From Gloeocapsa sp. DLM2.Bin57 (GTDB lineage Bacteria > Cyanobacteriota > Cyanobacteriia > Cyanobacteriales > Gloeocapsaceae), in the NCBI GenBank assembly GCA_007693955.1, contig RECR01000101.1, positions 1-60,627 of the forward strand: DNA of 60,627 nucleotides, in the 5' to 3' direction. The notes beneath the pieces are model-generated. The model worked only from the letters and a program-made list of their open reading frames with translations, ran no database searches and was not told where the DNA came from. The stretch's first letter is position 1; each line of letters starts with the position of its first letter. Of the stretch, positions 18,492 through 27,401 are shown in pieces. Both the position numbers and the translations under genes were made by a program.

Positions 18492-19158
18492 GTTAATAGC
18501 TTCCCTACAATCTAAGCTGATTGTATCCTGTCAAGCCCCTTCTGACTCACCCCTTCACCAACCCGAAATCATCGCGGCGATCGCCAAAACTTGTATACAA
18601 CGAGGGGCGATCGGCGTCAGAATCGATACTCCTAGTCATATTCTCGCGGTTAAAAAGCTTTTACCAAATGTACCCGTGATTGGTTTATGGAAGCGTATTT
18701 ATCCTAACTCCCCAGTTTATATTACCCCTACTCTAACAGAAGTTAAAGAGATAATCAGCGCAGGTGCAGATATTATCGCTATCGACGCAACCTCTAGACA
18801 ACGTCCCCAGGAATCCTTAGCAGAATTGATTAACTATATCCATCAACAAGATAAACTAGCCATGGCTGATATTGACACTGTAGAAAACGCGATCGCCTCA
18901 GAAGAGTTAGGGGTTGATCTCATCGCTACCACTCTCTACGGTTATACAGAAGCAACCTGTGGATTAACCCCTCCAGGATTTTCTTTACTATCCACATTAT
19001 CACAACGACTGATTACCCCCCTTATCTGTGAAGGAGGAATTAATTCCCCCATCATGGCTAAACAAGCTTTAAGCCTCGGTGCTTATAGTATAGTAATAGG
19101 TACAGCAATTACTGGTATTGACCAAAAAGTTACAGACTTTCTTAGCCATTCTTGTTAA
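18481..19158 (+). CDS. nanE: N-acylglucosamine-6-phosphate 2-epimerase NanE
   Basis: 225 residues. It interconverts N-acetylmannosamine-6-P and N-acetylglucosamine-6-P. TIM-barrel family motifs are present: IVSCQAP near the start, GAIGVRIDTP, VIGLWKR, ADIIAIDAT, MADIDTVENAI, TTLYGYT and the C-terminal ICEGGI with ALSLGAYSIVIGTAIT. ATG 18481 has GG about 8 nt upstream; ATG 18475 is the alternative. It overlaps the end of the kinase gene, so the two are probably co-transcribed. It may feed the sialic-acid-like pathway hinted at by the NeuB homologue at 55372; that link is inference. Confidence 0.88.
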   Translation: MTPELIASLQSKLIVSCQAPSDSPLHQPEIIAAIAKTCIQRGAIGVRIDTPSHILAVKKLLPNVPVIGLWKRIYPNSPVYITPTLTEVKEIISAGADIIAIDATSRQRPQESLAELINYIHQQDKLAMADIDTVENAIASEELGVDLIATTLYGYTEATCGLTPPGFSLLSTLSQRLITPLICEGGINSPIMAKQALSLGAYSIVIGTAITGIDQKVTDFLSHSC

Positions 19159-19365
19159 AATGCTCCTATACTTAGTCCAACCCGAAAAATTGAGTAAAAC
19201 AGCTACTGAAGCGATCGCTGCTTTTACTAATTACGATGTTAAGACTTTGTGGTGAAATAAAAAGCTAGCTGCGGAAGTTAAATCAGTTTATCTCAACGTG
19301 GTATGAGAGACATAGAAACACTTTAAATTTATAGATTAGCACAAGCCTTGAGTCCCTACTCACAC

Positions 19366-20436
19366 TCAACCAAGTAAAACCCTAGCAGTAGTCTCTCCCG
19401 TTTTCGCCCAACTAAACTGACTAGCTTGTCTTAAACTTAACTTAGCTAAACGCGATCGCCTTTTCTCGTCAGTAGCTAATAACTCCATCGCTGCAGATAC
19501 ATCCTCCACCTGATAGGGATTAACTAAAATAGCTGCATCTTGGGTTATTTCTGGTAAAGAAGATAGATTAGAAGTAATAACTGGTGTACCACAAGCCATA
19601 GCCTCTACCACTGGTAACCCAAATCCTTCCCAAAGACTCGGAAAAACTAAAGCAGTAGCTTGATTAAATAATCTAGGTAACTCTGAATAAGGCGCATAAT
19701 CGATAAATTTAACCCGAGAAGCTATATCTAAGGCGATCGCCAGTCGTTGCAATTGTGGTGTATAACGGCGATCAAACGGTCCTACTAACCAGAGTTCTTC
19801 CTGACAATTATCAGCTATTTTCGCAAAAGCACTCACCAACCGAGCCAAATTTTTATGTGGATCATGACGTCCTAAATAGATAAAATAGGGAATATCCAAT
19901 GGGGGTAAATTCTCCAAAGGTTGAAAATGTTGCGCGTCATAACCAAGATGAATTGGGGTAATCCGCTGTGGATTTATGCCCCAAAACTCTTGTATATCTT
20001 CTGCCGTAGCTAAAGAATTACAGATAATATGTTCAGCATTTTTAACTACTCTAGGTATATAGTAACGAAAATAAGGAGTCAAAGGTGAAAACCAACGGGG
20101 AAAGCGTAAAGGTATCAAATCATGTACCATAACTATATAGGGAAGCTTTCTGGTAATTGGTGCTTCAGGAATCGGTGAAAATAGTAAAGAAGCCTTCTCC
20201 TGGTGATATATTCTCGGTAATTCCCTCTCTGTCCAAATTAATCGCCGCAAATGTCCCTTACTACCATGATTTGGTCCTAAATTATCAGCAATTAAACGAC
20301 AATTATACCCCTGTTTGGCTTTCCCTACCAATAACGTAGGTTCTAATGGTTTTAAATAAGGTAGAATATTCAGGGCATAGTTGCTAATACCCGTTGGTTT
20401 ATCTAGCAACATCCCTAGGTTAATTAATATTTTCAT
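19366..20436 (-). CDS. GT4-family glycosyltransferase
   Basis: 356 residues with a GT-B fold. The N-terminal domain carries [14 protein letters not shown]. The nucleotide-sugar-binding C-terminal domain has [11 protein letters not shown] and the GT4 E-x7-E motif in [19 protein letters not shown], followed by TPVITSN. It is mannosyltransferase-like, probably acting in cell-envelope or exopolysaccharide assembly; donor and acceptor are not readable. Its start lies only 10 bp from the divergent GTG of dcd, so the two promoters must overlap the opposite genes. Confidence 0.85.
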   Translation of the reverse strand: MKILINLGMLLDKPTGISNYALNILPYLKPLEPTLLVGKAKQGYNCRLIADNLGPNHGSKGHLRRLIWTERELPRIYHQEKASLLFSPIPEAPITRKLPYIVMVHDLIPLRFPRWFSPLTPYFRYYIPRVVKNAEHIICNSLATAEDIQEFWGINPQRITPIHLGYDAQHFQPLENLPPLDIPYFIYLGRHDPHKNLARLVSAFAKIADNCQEELWLVGPFDRRYTPQLQRLAIALDIASRVKFIDYAPYSELPRLFNQATALVFPSLWEGFGLPVVEAMACGTPVITSNLSSLPEITQDAAILVNPYQVEDVSAAMELLATDEKRRSRLAKLSLRQASQFSWAKTGETTARVLLG

Positions 20437-20446
20437 TTATAGACAA

Positions 20447-21028
20447 GTGATTAAAAACGATATATGGATCGCTAATATGGCTAAAGAAGGGATGATCACA
20501 CCCTTTGAATCACAATTAATTCGTAAACTTGATAACTTACCAGTGATTTCCTACGGTTTAAGTAGCTATGGCTATGATATCCGTCTTTCTCCCTCAGAAT
20601 TTCGTATTTTTAGACATATTCCCGGAACAGTAGTTGACCCTAAACATTTTAACCCAGAAAATCTCGAACCTACTCAACTCCATACTGACTCCAACGGTTC
20701 TTATTTTATCTTACCCGCTCATTCCTACGGTTTAGGAGTCGCCAAAGAAAAATTAAGCGTACCTGAAAATATTACTGTACTTTGTATAGGTAAAAGTACT
20801 TATGCACGCGTAGGGTTAATCGCCAATCTAACCCCCGCTGAAGCGGGATGGAGAGGACATCTTACGCTAGAATTTTCTAATTCTTCTAGTGCAGATTGTC
20901 GAATTTATGCTAACGAAGGTGTGGTACAATTGCTCTTTCTAGAAGGTGAACCCTGTAGCATTAGCTATCAAACTCGTCTAGGTAAATATCAAGATCAACC
21001 CGAAGAAGTTATCGTCTCTAGAGTATGA
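20447..21028 (+). CDS. dcd: dCTP deaminase
   Basis: 193 residues from GTG 20447, giving (V)IKNDIWIANMAKEGMI, the normal family start. The frame is open to 20381 but that part overlaps the divergent glycosyltransferase gene and is not family-like. It deaminates dCTP to dUTP. The motif SYGLSSYGYDIRLS, the nucleotide-binding GKSTYARVGL and the catalytic Glu of PAEAGWRGHLTLEFSN are present. The stop overlaps the thyX start (ATGA), so the pair forms a dTMP-supply operon. Confidence 0.93.
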   Translation: MIKNDIWIANMAKEGMITPFESQLIRKLDNLPVISYGLSSYGYDIRLSPSEFRIFRHIPGTVVDPKHFNPENLEPTQLHTDSNGSYFILPAHSYGLGVAKEKLSVPENITVLCIGKSTYARVGLIANLTPAEAGWRGHLTLEFSNSSSADCRIYANEGVVQLLFLEGEPCSISYQTRLGKYQDQPEEVIVSRV

Positions 21029-21753
21029 ATAATCAAGTAACTTTATTAGGTTATTATGGCAGTGATCAAACCCACTGTCTTTCCGCTTGGCAATCTACTA
21101 ACCTAGATTTAGGCGTAGAATTACCCGAAAAAGTACAAGATAGAATCGCCTTTTTATACAACGAAACCATTAAAAATAAACAAAAAAGTTCTGCTGAATT
21201 ATTGCACTTTTTAGCAGAACATGAACACCATACACCATTTGAAAAAAGCTGTTTACACTTCCAAATCAGAGCAGATATCGCTAGTCATATTCATTTAATT
21301 AAACATAGAATAGCAGTTAGTATTAATAGTGAATCAGCTCGTTATAAAGAGTTAGAAGATAAATGGTATCTCCCTGAAGATTGGTTAAATTTACCCGTAG
21401 AAAACGAAGAATTACTCAAGCAAGAATTATTTAAAAATGCTAATAGTTGGCAAGATATTCTCAATAATTATACAGTCTTAGGACATAATTTATATCATTT
21501 AGCTTGTGAAGAATTAAGTCAAAAAATAGGGAGAAAAAGAGCCAAAGAAACAGCGAGATATTTCTTACCATATAACAAACAGTTAGACTTTGATGTTATG
21601 TTTAACTTTCGCAGTTTTATGCACTTTCAGAAATTAAGAAATAGTCCCCAAGCCCAAAAAGAAATAAAAGAAATAGCCAGTCAAATGTTATCATTAGTCA
21701 AAGAAATAGAAGGAAATCCCTTTCAAGAATCATTGCAAGCTTTTGGTTACTAA
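21025..21753 (+). CDS. thyX: FAD-dependent thymidylate synthase ThyX
   Basis: 242 residues. It methylates dUMP to dTMP using folate and FAD, replacing ThyA. The ThyX signature appears as KHRIAVSINSESARY (family R-H-R-x5-S-x3-S-x-R) and is preceded by HHTPFEKSCLHF. Later RAKETARYFLPYNKQLDFDV and RSFMHFQKLR match the nucleotide-binding part. It is translationally coupled to dcd by a 4-bp overlap. Confidence 0.95.
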   Translation: MNNQVTLLGYYGSDQTHCLSAWQSTNLDLGVELPEKVQDRIAFLYNETIKNKQKSSAELLHFLAEHEHHTPFEKSCLHFQIRADIASHIHLIKHRIAVSINSESARYKELEDKWYLPEDWLNLPVENEELLKQELFKNANSWQDILNNYTVLGHNLYHLACEELSQKIGRKRAKETARYFLPYNKQLDFDVMFNFRSFMHFQKLRNSPQAQKEIKEIASQMLSLVKEIEGNPFQESLQAFGY

Positions 21754-21754
21754 A

Positions 21755-22489
21755 ATGGTAGAAATTAATACAAAAACAGTCCAAATCAAAAACGGTGATT
21801 TACGCATAGATGCTTATCTAGCCATACCCCAAACAGCAGAGAAATTACCAGCAGTAATCGTCATACAAGAAATCTTCGGGGTTAACAACCATATACAGGA
21901 CGTAACCAGACGCATAGCCCAAGCAGGATACGTAGCGATCGCCCCTGCTATTTATCAACGTCTAGCCCCTGGATTAGCTCTAGGATATACACCAGAAGAT
22001 ATCACTATAGGCAAAGAATATAAAAATCAAACCCAAGCTACAGAACTAATCAGCGATATTCAAGCAACCATAGACTATCTCTATAGCTTACCCCAAGTCA
22101 AAACCACAGGAGTAGGAACGATTGGCTTCTGTTTTGGTGGTCACGTTACCTATCTAACCGCTACAATAGAAGCAATCAAAGCCACGGCGTCTTTTTATGG
22201 TGCAGGAATTACCACTTGGACACCTGGAGAAGGAGAACCTACCCTAAGCAAAACTAAAGATATCAAAGGTACTATATACACTTTTTTTGGCTTAGAAGAC
22301 GCTTCGATACCAGTAGCAGAAGTAGATCAAATCCAACAGGAATTAGAAAAATATCAGATTCCTCACCAAGTATATCGTTATCCGAATGCAGATCACGGTT
22401 TTTTCTGTGACCAAAGGGCTAGTTATAATCAACAAGCAGCCGAAGACGCCTGGCAACAAGTATTAAAACTGTACGCTCAAGTATTATAA
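21755..22489 (+). CDS. Dienelactone-hydrolase-family alpha/beta hydrolase
   Basis: 244 residues from ATG 21755, 1 bp after the thyX stop (TTG 21743 would extend into thyX). The DLH fold has the characteristic Cys nucleophile in GTIGFCFGGH, the Asp in FGLEDASIP and the His in YPNADHGFFCD, plus PAVIVIQEIFGVN with the conserved Glu. Family members cleave lactones and carboxylic esters; the real substrate in cyanobacteria is not known. Co-transcription with dcd-thyX is likely from spacing. Confidence 0.88.
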   Translation: MVEINTKTVQIKNGDLRIDAYLAIPQTAEKLPAVIVIQEIFGVNNHIQDVTRRIAQAGYVAIAPAIYQRLAPGLALGYTPEDITIGKEYKNQTQATELISDIQATIDYLYSLPQVKTTGVGTIGFCFGGHVTYLTATIEAIKATASFYGAGITTWTPGEGEPTLSKTKDIKGTIYTFFGLEDASIPVAEVDQIQQELEKYQIPHQVYRYPNADHGFFCDQRASYNQQAAEDAWQQVLKLYAQVL

Positions 22490-22579
22490 TGAAGAGCGAT
22501 CGCGGTTTTTAGTAGTCTAGGCTACTCTACATTATTCTTAGGTAAGTTAGCGTCAAAATATATCTATAGGTTAACAGAT

Positions 22580-23749
22580 ATGACAGTTTGCGAATATAGT
22601 CCAGGTTTAGAAGGTATTCCCGCTACAAAATCGAGTATTAGTTACGTCGATGGCAAAAACGGAATACTAGAATATAGAGGCATTGCGATCGAAGAATTAG
22701 CCGCAAAAAGTACCTTTTTAGAAACAGCCTACTTATTAATTTGGGGAAAATTACCAACTCAAGCAGAATTAACCGAGTTTGAAACAACCATACGTTATCA
22801 TCGTCGGATTAAATACAGAATTCGGGACATGATGAAATGTTTCCCCGAAACAGGTCACCCCATGGATGCTTTACAAACATCAGCTGCAGCTTTAGGCTTA
22901 TTCTACTCCCGTCGCGCCCTGGATAACCCCGTTTATATCAGAGAAGCGGTAGTCAGATTACTCGCCAAAATACCCACCATGGTAGCTGCATTTAAACAAA
23001 TGCGCAAAGGAAACGATCCAGTGCAACCTAACGACGAGTTAGACTACTCAGCTAACTTCTTGTATATGCTAACAGAACGCGTTCCTGACCCCATAGAAGC
23101 CCATATCTTTGACATTTGTTTAACTCTCCACGCGGAACACACCATTAACGCTTCTACCTTCTCAGCCATGGTGACAGCTTCTACCCTAACAGACCCCTAC
23201 GCGGTTATAGCCTCAGCTGTAGGCACTCTCGCCGGACCACTCCACGGTGGCGCTAACGAAGAAGTCTTAACTATGTTAGACGAAATAGGTTCAAAAGAAA
23301 ATGTCCGTCCTTATATAGAAAAATGTATCGCCAATAAAGACAAAATTATGGGCTTTGGACATCGAGTTTATAAAGTTAAAGATCCTCGCGCTACAATCTT
23401 ACAAAATCTCGCTGAACAACTCTTTGCTACTACAGGTGGTGAAGATGACTATTATCAGTTAGCAGTAGAAGTAGAAAAAGTAGTGGAAGAAAAACTCGGT
23501 AGCAAGGGTATTTATCCTAATGTTGATTTTTATTCCGGTTTGGTTTATCAAAAATTAGGTATCCCTAGAGACTTGTTTACTCCAGTCTTCGCGATCGCCC
23601 GCGTCGCAGGTTGGTTAGCCCACTGGAAAGAACAACTAGGAGTTAATCGCATCTTTCGTCCTACACAAATATACACGGGAGAACATAAGCTCAGTTATAT
23701 TCCTATTGACGAGAGAATCTGCGACAGGGAACGCAACGGCGACAGCTAA
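22580..23749 (+). CDS. gltA: Citrate synthase
   Basis: 389 residues, type II-like short bacterial form. Catalytic histidines lie in GPLHGGANEEVL and GFGHRVYKVKDPR, with the Asp in YPNVDFYSGL. The N-terminal ISYVDGKNGILEYRGI matches the family. It condenses acetyl-CoA and oxaloacetate at the entry of the cyanobacterial TCA cycle. It is monocistronic, convergent with the NifU-like gene; a hairpin (23818-23836) lies between them. Confidence 0.97.
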   Translation: MTVCEYSPGLEGIPATKSSISYVDGKNGILEYRGIAIEELAAKSTFLETAYLLIWGKLPTQAELTEFETTIRYHRRIKYRIRDMMKCFPETGHPMDALQTSAAALGLFYSRRALDNPVYIREAVVRLLAKIPTMVAAFKQMRKGNDPVQPNDELDYSANFLYMLTERVPDPIEAHIFDICLTLHAEHTINASTFSAMVTASTLTDPYAVIASAVGTLAGPLHGGANEEVLTMLDEIGSKENVRPYIEKCIANKDKIMGFGHRVYKVKDPRATILQNLAEQLFATTGGEDDYYQLAVEVEKVVEEKLGSKGIYPNVDFYSGLVYQKLGIPRDLFTPVFAIARVAGWLAHWKEQLGVNRIFRPTQIYTGEHKLSYIPIDERICDRERNGDS

Positions 23750-23817
23750 TATCAAGGGTTCGTAGGAAGTAGAAAGGAGTTATTCCTAATTCCTAATTCT
23801 TAATTTTTCCCTTATAT

Positions 23818-23836
23818 CCCACGGTTAAACCGTGGG
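23818..23836. repeat. Perfect palindrome between gltA and nfu
   Basis: CCCACGGTT-A-AACCGTGGG is a perfect inverted repeat. It lies between convergent genes and could end both transcripts, but no strong T-run follows on either strand. It may instead be a small dispersed palindrome of the REP kind. The adjoining 23785-23815 stretch is made of AATTCCTAATT-type repeats. Confidence 0.55.
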
Positions 23837-23848
23837 TTAACTAATTTA

Positions 23849-24088
23849 CTAGAAAGCTTGTTCTACTTCAGCTATTTCAGGAATAAACTCACGTAAACGA
23901 CGCTCAATACCCATTTTTAGAGTCATAGTTGAACTAGGGCAAGTACCACAAGCGCCTTGAAGACGTAATCTGACGATCGGTCCATCAATTTCCACAAGCT
24001 CCACATTACCACCATCAGCCATTAAATAAGGGCGCATTTCATCTAAAACTTTTTCGACATTATCAGGAGTAAGGGCTAAGGTTGACAT
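23849..24088 (-). CDS. NifU C-terminal-domain Fe-S scaffold (Nfu)
   Basis: 79 residues, a stand-alone NifU C-terminal domain. [19 protein letters not shown] and GACGTCPSS carry the CxxC pair that holds a transferable [4Fe-4S] cluster. This is the form that supplies photosystem I and ferredoxin clusters in cyanobacteria (NifU-like, Synechocystis ssl2667 type). The length is typical, and the gene is monocistronic. Confidence 0.94.
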   Translation of the reverse strand: MSTLALTPDNVEKVLDEMRPYLMADGGNVELVEIDGPIVRLRLQGACGTCPSSTMTLKMGIERRLREFIPEIAEVEQAF

Positions 24089-24166
24089 ATTCTGGTTCTC
24101 TCCATTATCTGAATTATCTGAACATATAATTACTGTAACAAAAAATAAATAAACAAAAAGTTAATC

Positions 24167-24195
24167 TTGTCAAAATAGCTGATTTTAAGTATAAT
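24167..24195 (+). promoter_or_regulatory. Strong promoter giving the pentapeptide gene a ~270-nt leader
   Basis: TTGTCA (24167-24172), a 17-bp spacer and a perfect TATAAT (24190-24195). The next gene on this strand starts at 24474, so the transcript would have about 270 nt of untranslated leader unless a small RNA is made. Confidence 0.65.
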
Positions 24196-24343
24196 AAACC
24201 CATTAACGTCAAGCTGATGGTTGCTTCGTATCAAGTTTAACCAATCACATTTGTATGATACCCAGGCAAGACTTAGGTAAAAAATTAATCGTCTGTATCA
24301 AAAAAATGAACGTAGTTAGAGACTTCTCTAGCTTAATGCCCAG

Positions 24344-24368
24344 ACCTGGTTGGTAAAGTAAACCAGGT
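24344..24368 (+). other. Hairpin in the leader of the pentapeptide gene
   Basis: Perfect 8-bp stem ACCTGGTT/AACCAGGT with a 9-nt loop. It is about 105 bp before the start codon and has no T-run, so it looks like leader structure rather than a terminator. The AACCAGGT half recurs at 24451-24458 just before the gene, so the 5' arm could pair with either copy. The rest of the 385-bp gap shows no credible gene. Confidence 0.5.
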
Positions 24369-24473
24369 AGAAGGCTATAGGTAAGATTTACCCAAGATTT
24401 AAGACAATTTAGAACACAAAAAACAACAACATCAACTTGGTCAAGGAAAAACCAGGTAAAATTTAACATTTTT

Positions 24474-25475
24474 ATGAGTACTACAAAGCTAGAAAGCGTT
24501 AACCAACTCTTGAGTTTGTATCAGCAAGGAGAACGTAACTTTACAGAGGTTAGCCTAGAATTAGCCAATTTTAACCAAGCTAATCTTAATCAAATTAACC
24601 TCAAAAAAGCTAGACTAGGACGAGGAAAATTTATCGAAGTCAAATTAATTAGCGCTAATCTTTCTGAAGCAGATTTAGTAGAAGCTAACTTGAGTAAAAG
24701 CTTATTAATAGAAAGCAATTTAGCTAAAACCAATTTAAGCAAAGCTCAACTAACTTTAGCAGACTTGAGCGGAGCAAATCTGAGCAACGCCATCTTAACC
24801 TCAGCTGATTTGTCCGAAGCTTGTTTAATCGGTACTAGTATGATCAGCTGTAACTTAGCCTATGCTAACCTACAATCAGCTAATCTTACCAGTGCAGTTT
24901 TAGCTAAAGCTATCTTAGCAGAAGCTCAATTAACTCAAGCTAACTTGACTCGTGCTATCCTCACTGAAGCTAATCTGAGGGGAGCTTCTTTAAGCAAAGC
25001 TAGATTAATTCGTACCTACCTAACCCGAGTTAATCTACGTGGAGCTAATTTAACAGGTTGTGATTTAAGTTTAGCCGATTTACGTCACGCCGACCTCAGA
25101 GAAGCTAATTTGAGGGGAGCTTCTTTAGTAGGAGCAAATTTATCCGATGCTAATCTCACTAACGCTAATCTCCATAAAGCTAACCTAGAAGGAGCAGAAT
25201 TAGCCCGCGCTAATCTCAGAAACGCTAGACTCAGTTACGCTAACCTCAGAGGAAGTAACCTACTCAAAGCTGACTTATCAGAAGCAAATCTAGCACAAGC
25301 TAACCTTACCCAAGCAGGATTATTACTCTGTTACCTCACAGGAGCAAATCTAGCCTATGCTAACCTCGATGAAGCTAACCTAATTGGAGTCAATCTCAGG
25401 GGAGCAAATTTTTTAGCTACCTCCGTAGAAAACACCATTTTACCCAACGGAACAAAAACTCAGGGTAAAATGTAG
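24474..25475 (+). CDS. Pentapeptide-repeat protein
   Basis: 333 residues. After ~25 residues (LLSLYQQGERNF, a short helical cap), nearly the whole length is tandem A(N/D)LxX repeats such as ANLSEADLVEANLSK, more than 50 units. These form a right-handed four-sided beta-helix. Cyanobacteria carry many such proteins, and most have no known job. There is no signal peptide, kinase or other domain, so it is probably cytoplasmic. Confidence 0.93.
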   Translation: MSTTKLESVNQLLSLYQQGERNFTEVSLELANFNQANLNQINLKKARLGRGKFIEVKLISANLSEADLVEANLSKSLLIESNLAKTNLSKAQLTLADLSGANLSNAILTSADLSEACLIGTSMISCNLAYANLQSANLTSAVLAKAILAEAQLTQANLTRAILTEANLRGASLSKARLIRTYLTRVNLRGANLTGCDLSLADLRHADLREANLRGASLVGANLSDANLTNANLHKANLEGAELARANLRNARLSYANLRGSNLLKADLSEANLAQANLTQAGLLLCYLTGANLAYANLDEANLIGVNLRGANFLATSVENTILPNGTKTQGKM

Positions 25476-25494
25476 TCTAGAATACATAAAATCC

Positions 25495-25523
25495 TTGAGC
25501 AATCAGAAAATTTATGTTATATT
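25495..25523 (+). promoter_or_regulatory. Promoter of speD
   Basis: TTGAGC (25495-25500), a 17-bp spacer and TATATT (25518-25523), about 40 bp before the speD start. GGAG then lies upstream of the ATG at 25565. Confidence 0.55.
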
Positions 25524-25564
25524 AGAGTGTCTGATAACTTGAATATTGCGGAGTATTGAAAAGA

Positions 25565-25945
25565 ATGAACAAAGTGGGGACTCATATAGTAGTAGATGCC
25601 TGGCAATCACCCGCTGACCTTCTCAACGATCCAGAAAGAATTCGTCGTGCTTTACTCGAAGCCGTGGAAGCAGGAGAGGCAACATTGATTGATATGTGCG
25701 TCCACCAGTTTAGTCCTCACGGCGTAACAGCCACAGTTACCTTAGCTGAGTCCCATATTGCTATTCATACCTGGCCAGAATACGGCTACTTTGCTGCAGA
25801 TTTATTTTTCTGTGGTAGAGGAAAACCAGAAGAAGCAATGAGAATTTTACGCATAGCTTTACAAGCGAAAGAATTTAAGTCTCAACAAATAGACAGAGGC
25901 TTTCCAGGAGTAACAGCTAATACTTCTCTGCAAGGAGTAGCATAA
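25565..25945 (+). CDS. speD: S-adenosylmethionine decarboxylase proenzyme
   Basis: 126 residues from ATG 25565 (TTG 25556 is possible). It makes decarboxylated AdoMet for spermidine synthesis. It is a small class-1 proenzyme: self-cleavage at the Glu-Ser bond in LAESHIAIHTWPEYG creates the pyruvoyl group. The catalytic His is in HQFSPHGVTATVTL, and the catalytic Cys is in LFFCGRG. The next two plus-strand genes are close behind and may be co-transcribed. Confidence 0.95.
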   Translation: MNKVGTHIVVDAWQSPADLLNDPERIRRALLEAVEAGEATLIDMCVHQFSPHGVTATVTLAESHIAIHTWPEYGYFAADLFFCGRGKPEEAMRILRIALQAKEFKSQQIDRGFPGVTANTSLQGVA

Positions 25946-25966
25946 AGTAACCAACTCGGCGCAACA

Positions 25967-26239
25967 ATGACCACTGTCTTCGTAATTTTGCTAATTAGCT
26001 TAACACCTTTGCTACTATCTCTGCTATTGCTGCCCAAAGCTAAGCAGAGATGGGAAACAAGATTAAGACAAGCAAGAAATCGAGCTAGAATAACCCCTAA
26101 CCAAACCAGGGTAAATCGTTATCCTACTCAGATCATAGGTGATATTAGTTGTGTCTATAACGCTCGTTCACCCTATATCCGTTGCGCCGTTAATCCAGCA
26201 GGTCCATGTCAAAATTGCCTAGATTATCAACCGAGGTAG
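25967..26239 (+). CDS. DUF6464-type small membrane-anchored protein
   Basis: 90 residues with one N-terminal transmembrane helix (residues ~3-23), then a basic stretch, then a conserved Cys-bearing tail: ISCVYNARSPYIRCAVNPAGPCQNCLDY. The four Cys with CAVNP and CxxC suggest metal or cluster binding, but this is unproven. It matches the cyanobacterial family I know as DUF6464. It lies between speD and the DUF4079 gene. Confidence 0.75.
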   Translation: MTTVFVILLISLTPLLLSLLLLPKAKQRWETRLRQARNRARITPNQTRVNRYPTQIIGDISCVYNARSPYIRCAVNPAGPCQNCLDYQPR

Positions 26240-26244
26240 AGAAA

Positions 26245-26733
26245 ATGTCGGATTTTTTAACTGAAAAATTAACACCCATCGCCGACTGGTTTAGCTCCCT
26301 GGGTACTCCTGAGCCAATCGTACATTGGGGACATCCCTTAATGATGGCGATCGTCATCTTTATCATGGGCACTTTTGTAGGGATAGCAGGATGGAAAGGG
26401 AGAATTTTAAGAGAAACAGATAAGGAAGCAGCCCTACAAAGTAGTTCAGCTCATCGTAAATTAGCTCCCTGGTTATTTTTATTCCTAGCTTCGGGTTATA
26501 CAGGAGGGATTCTCTCTCTATTAATGCAAGGAAAACCGATTCTCGAAAGCCCCCATTTTTGGACAGGTTCGCTTGTTTTAGGATTTTTAGCCCTTAATGG
26601 TAGTATTTCCTTATTAGGTTTTAAAACTGGACAACCTATCTGGAGAACGGTTCATGCCTACTTAGGAACTCTTGCTTTAGGGTTATTGGTAGTTCATGCT
26701 ATCTTAGGACTAAAATTAGGTTTAAGCATTTAA
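26245..26733 (+). CDS. DUF4079 multi-helix membrane protein
   Basis: 162 residues from ATG 26245, which has GAGGTAGAG just upstream. The frame is open from 26206 but overlaps the preceding gene. Four transmembrane helices are seen, with conserved His in VHWGHPLMM, SSAHRKLAPW, RTVHAYLG and LVVHAILG, a pattern reminiscent of cytochrome b561-type membrane proteins. Haem binding is inference. It is 5 bp after the DUF6464 gene, so the two likely form an operon. Confidence 0.8.
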   Translation: MSDFLTEKLTPIADWFSSLGTPEPIVHWGHPLMMAIVIFIMGTFVGIAGWKGRILRETDKEAALQSSSAHRKLAPWLFLFLASGYTGGILSLLMQGKPILESPHFWTGSLVLGFLALNGSISLLGFKTGQPIWRTVHAYLGTLALGLLVVHAILGLKLGLSI

Positions 26734-26744
26734 ATGTAATCTAC

Positions 26745-26760
26745 AGGCGCGGAAGCGCCT
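26745..26760. terminator. Hairpin between convergent DUF4079 and GNAT genes
   Basis: AGGCGC-GGAA-GCGCCT is a perfect 6-bp GC stem closed by a GNRA tetraloop, 11 bp after the DUF4079 stop and 6 bp from the GNAT stop. The T-run is weak on both strands, so it is a probable but not classic terminator. Confidence 0.5.
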
Positions 26761-26766
26761 CTAACT

Positions 26767-27249
26767 TTAGATATTAGCTAAACTAGTTAAATTATCTCCA
26801 GTAACCCTACAAATACGCCAATCAGGTAAAATCGCCGCACCAATACTCTGATAAAAGGCGATCGCTGACTCATTCCAGTCAAGTACACTCCATTCTAAAC
26901 GACCAGCTTCACGTTCCACTGCTAACTTAGCTAGATAAGTCAGTAATTGTTTACCTATACCTTGACGACGGTATTCGGGTAAAATAAATAAATCTTCTAA
27001 ATAGATACCGCGACGGGTTAAAAAAGTAGAATAATTAGTAAAAAATAAAGCAAAACCAACTATTACTTGATTTACTTCAGCAACGATAATCTCAACACAG
27101 GGATCATCACCAAAAACATCTTGAGCTAGATTACTAGCATTTCCCGTCACTGCATCACTAAGGTTTTCATAAGCAGCTAAAGCTTGAATCAAACTAAAAA
27201 CAGTGGGGATATCTTCAACTTGTGCAGGACGTATTTGAGAATTAAGCAT
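26767..27249 (-). CDS. GNAT-family N-acetyltransferase
   Basis: 160 residues. The GNAT fold has the acetyl-CoA loop EYRRQGIGKQLL, the preceding beta4 YLEDLFILP, and the end WNESAIAFYQSIGA. The overall pattern (RPAQVEDIPTVFSLI and YLEDLFI) resembles spermidine/spermine or thialysine acetyltransferases. The nearness of speD makes a polyamine substrate attractive, but that is inference. It is a single gene. Confidence 0.85.
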   Translation of the reverse strand: MLNSQIRPAQVEDIPTVFSLIQALAAYENLSDAVTGNASNLAQDVFGDDPCVEIIVAEVNQVIVGFALFFTNYSTFLTRRGIYLEDLFILPEYRRQGIGKQLLTYLAKLAVEREAGRLEWSVLDWNESAIAFYQSIGAAILPDWRICRVTGDNLTSLANI

Positions 27250-27401
27250 TAGTATAAGTATATCAAGAGAGGACGAAAAAAATAAAAAAATCCAGATTTT
27301 AGTGTTATCATTTCCCTATCAAAGGATAATAGTAAATGAAAACTAACCTCTAAAGAGATTACCATAATAATAAAATTAAACTAATCTCCCAATCATGGAT
27401 T

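Noticed and set aside
19160-19255. 31-codon plus-strand frame after nanE
   Set aside because: It ends at TGA directly after TGG and continues open for 16 more codons, so it may be decayed coding DNA, but no family is recognisable and support is too thin to call it a gene.
24245-24469. 74-codon minus-strand frame in the gap before the pentapeptide gene
   Set aside because: No family resemblance, odd composition and no ribosome-binding site; it lies inside the probable leader of the plus-strand gene.
24474-25475. CRISPR or DNA tandem array in the pentapeptide gene
   Set aside because: The periodicity is that of 15-bp coding repeats in one open frame, not of spaced direct repeats.
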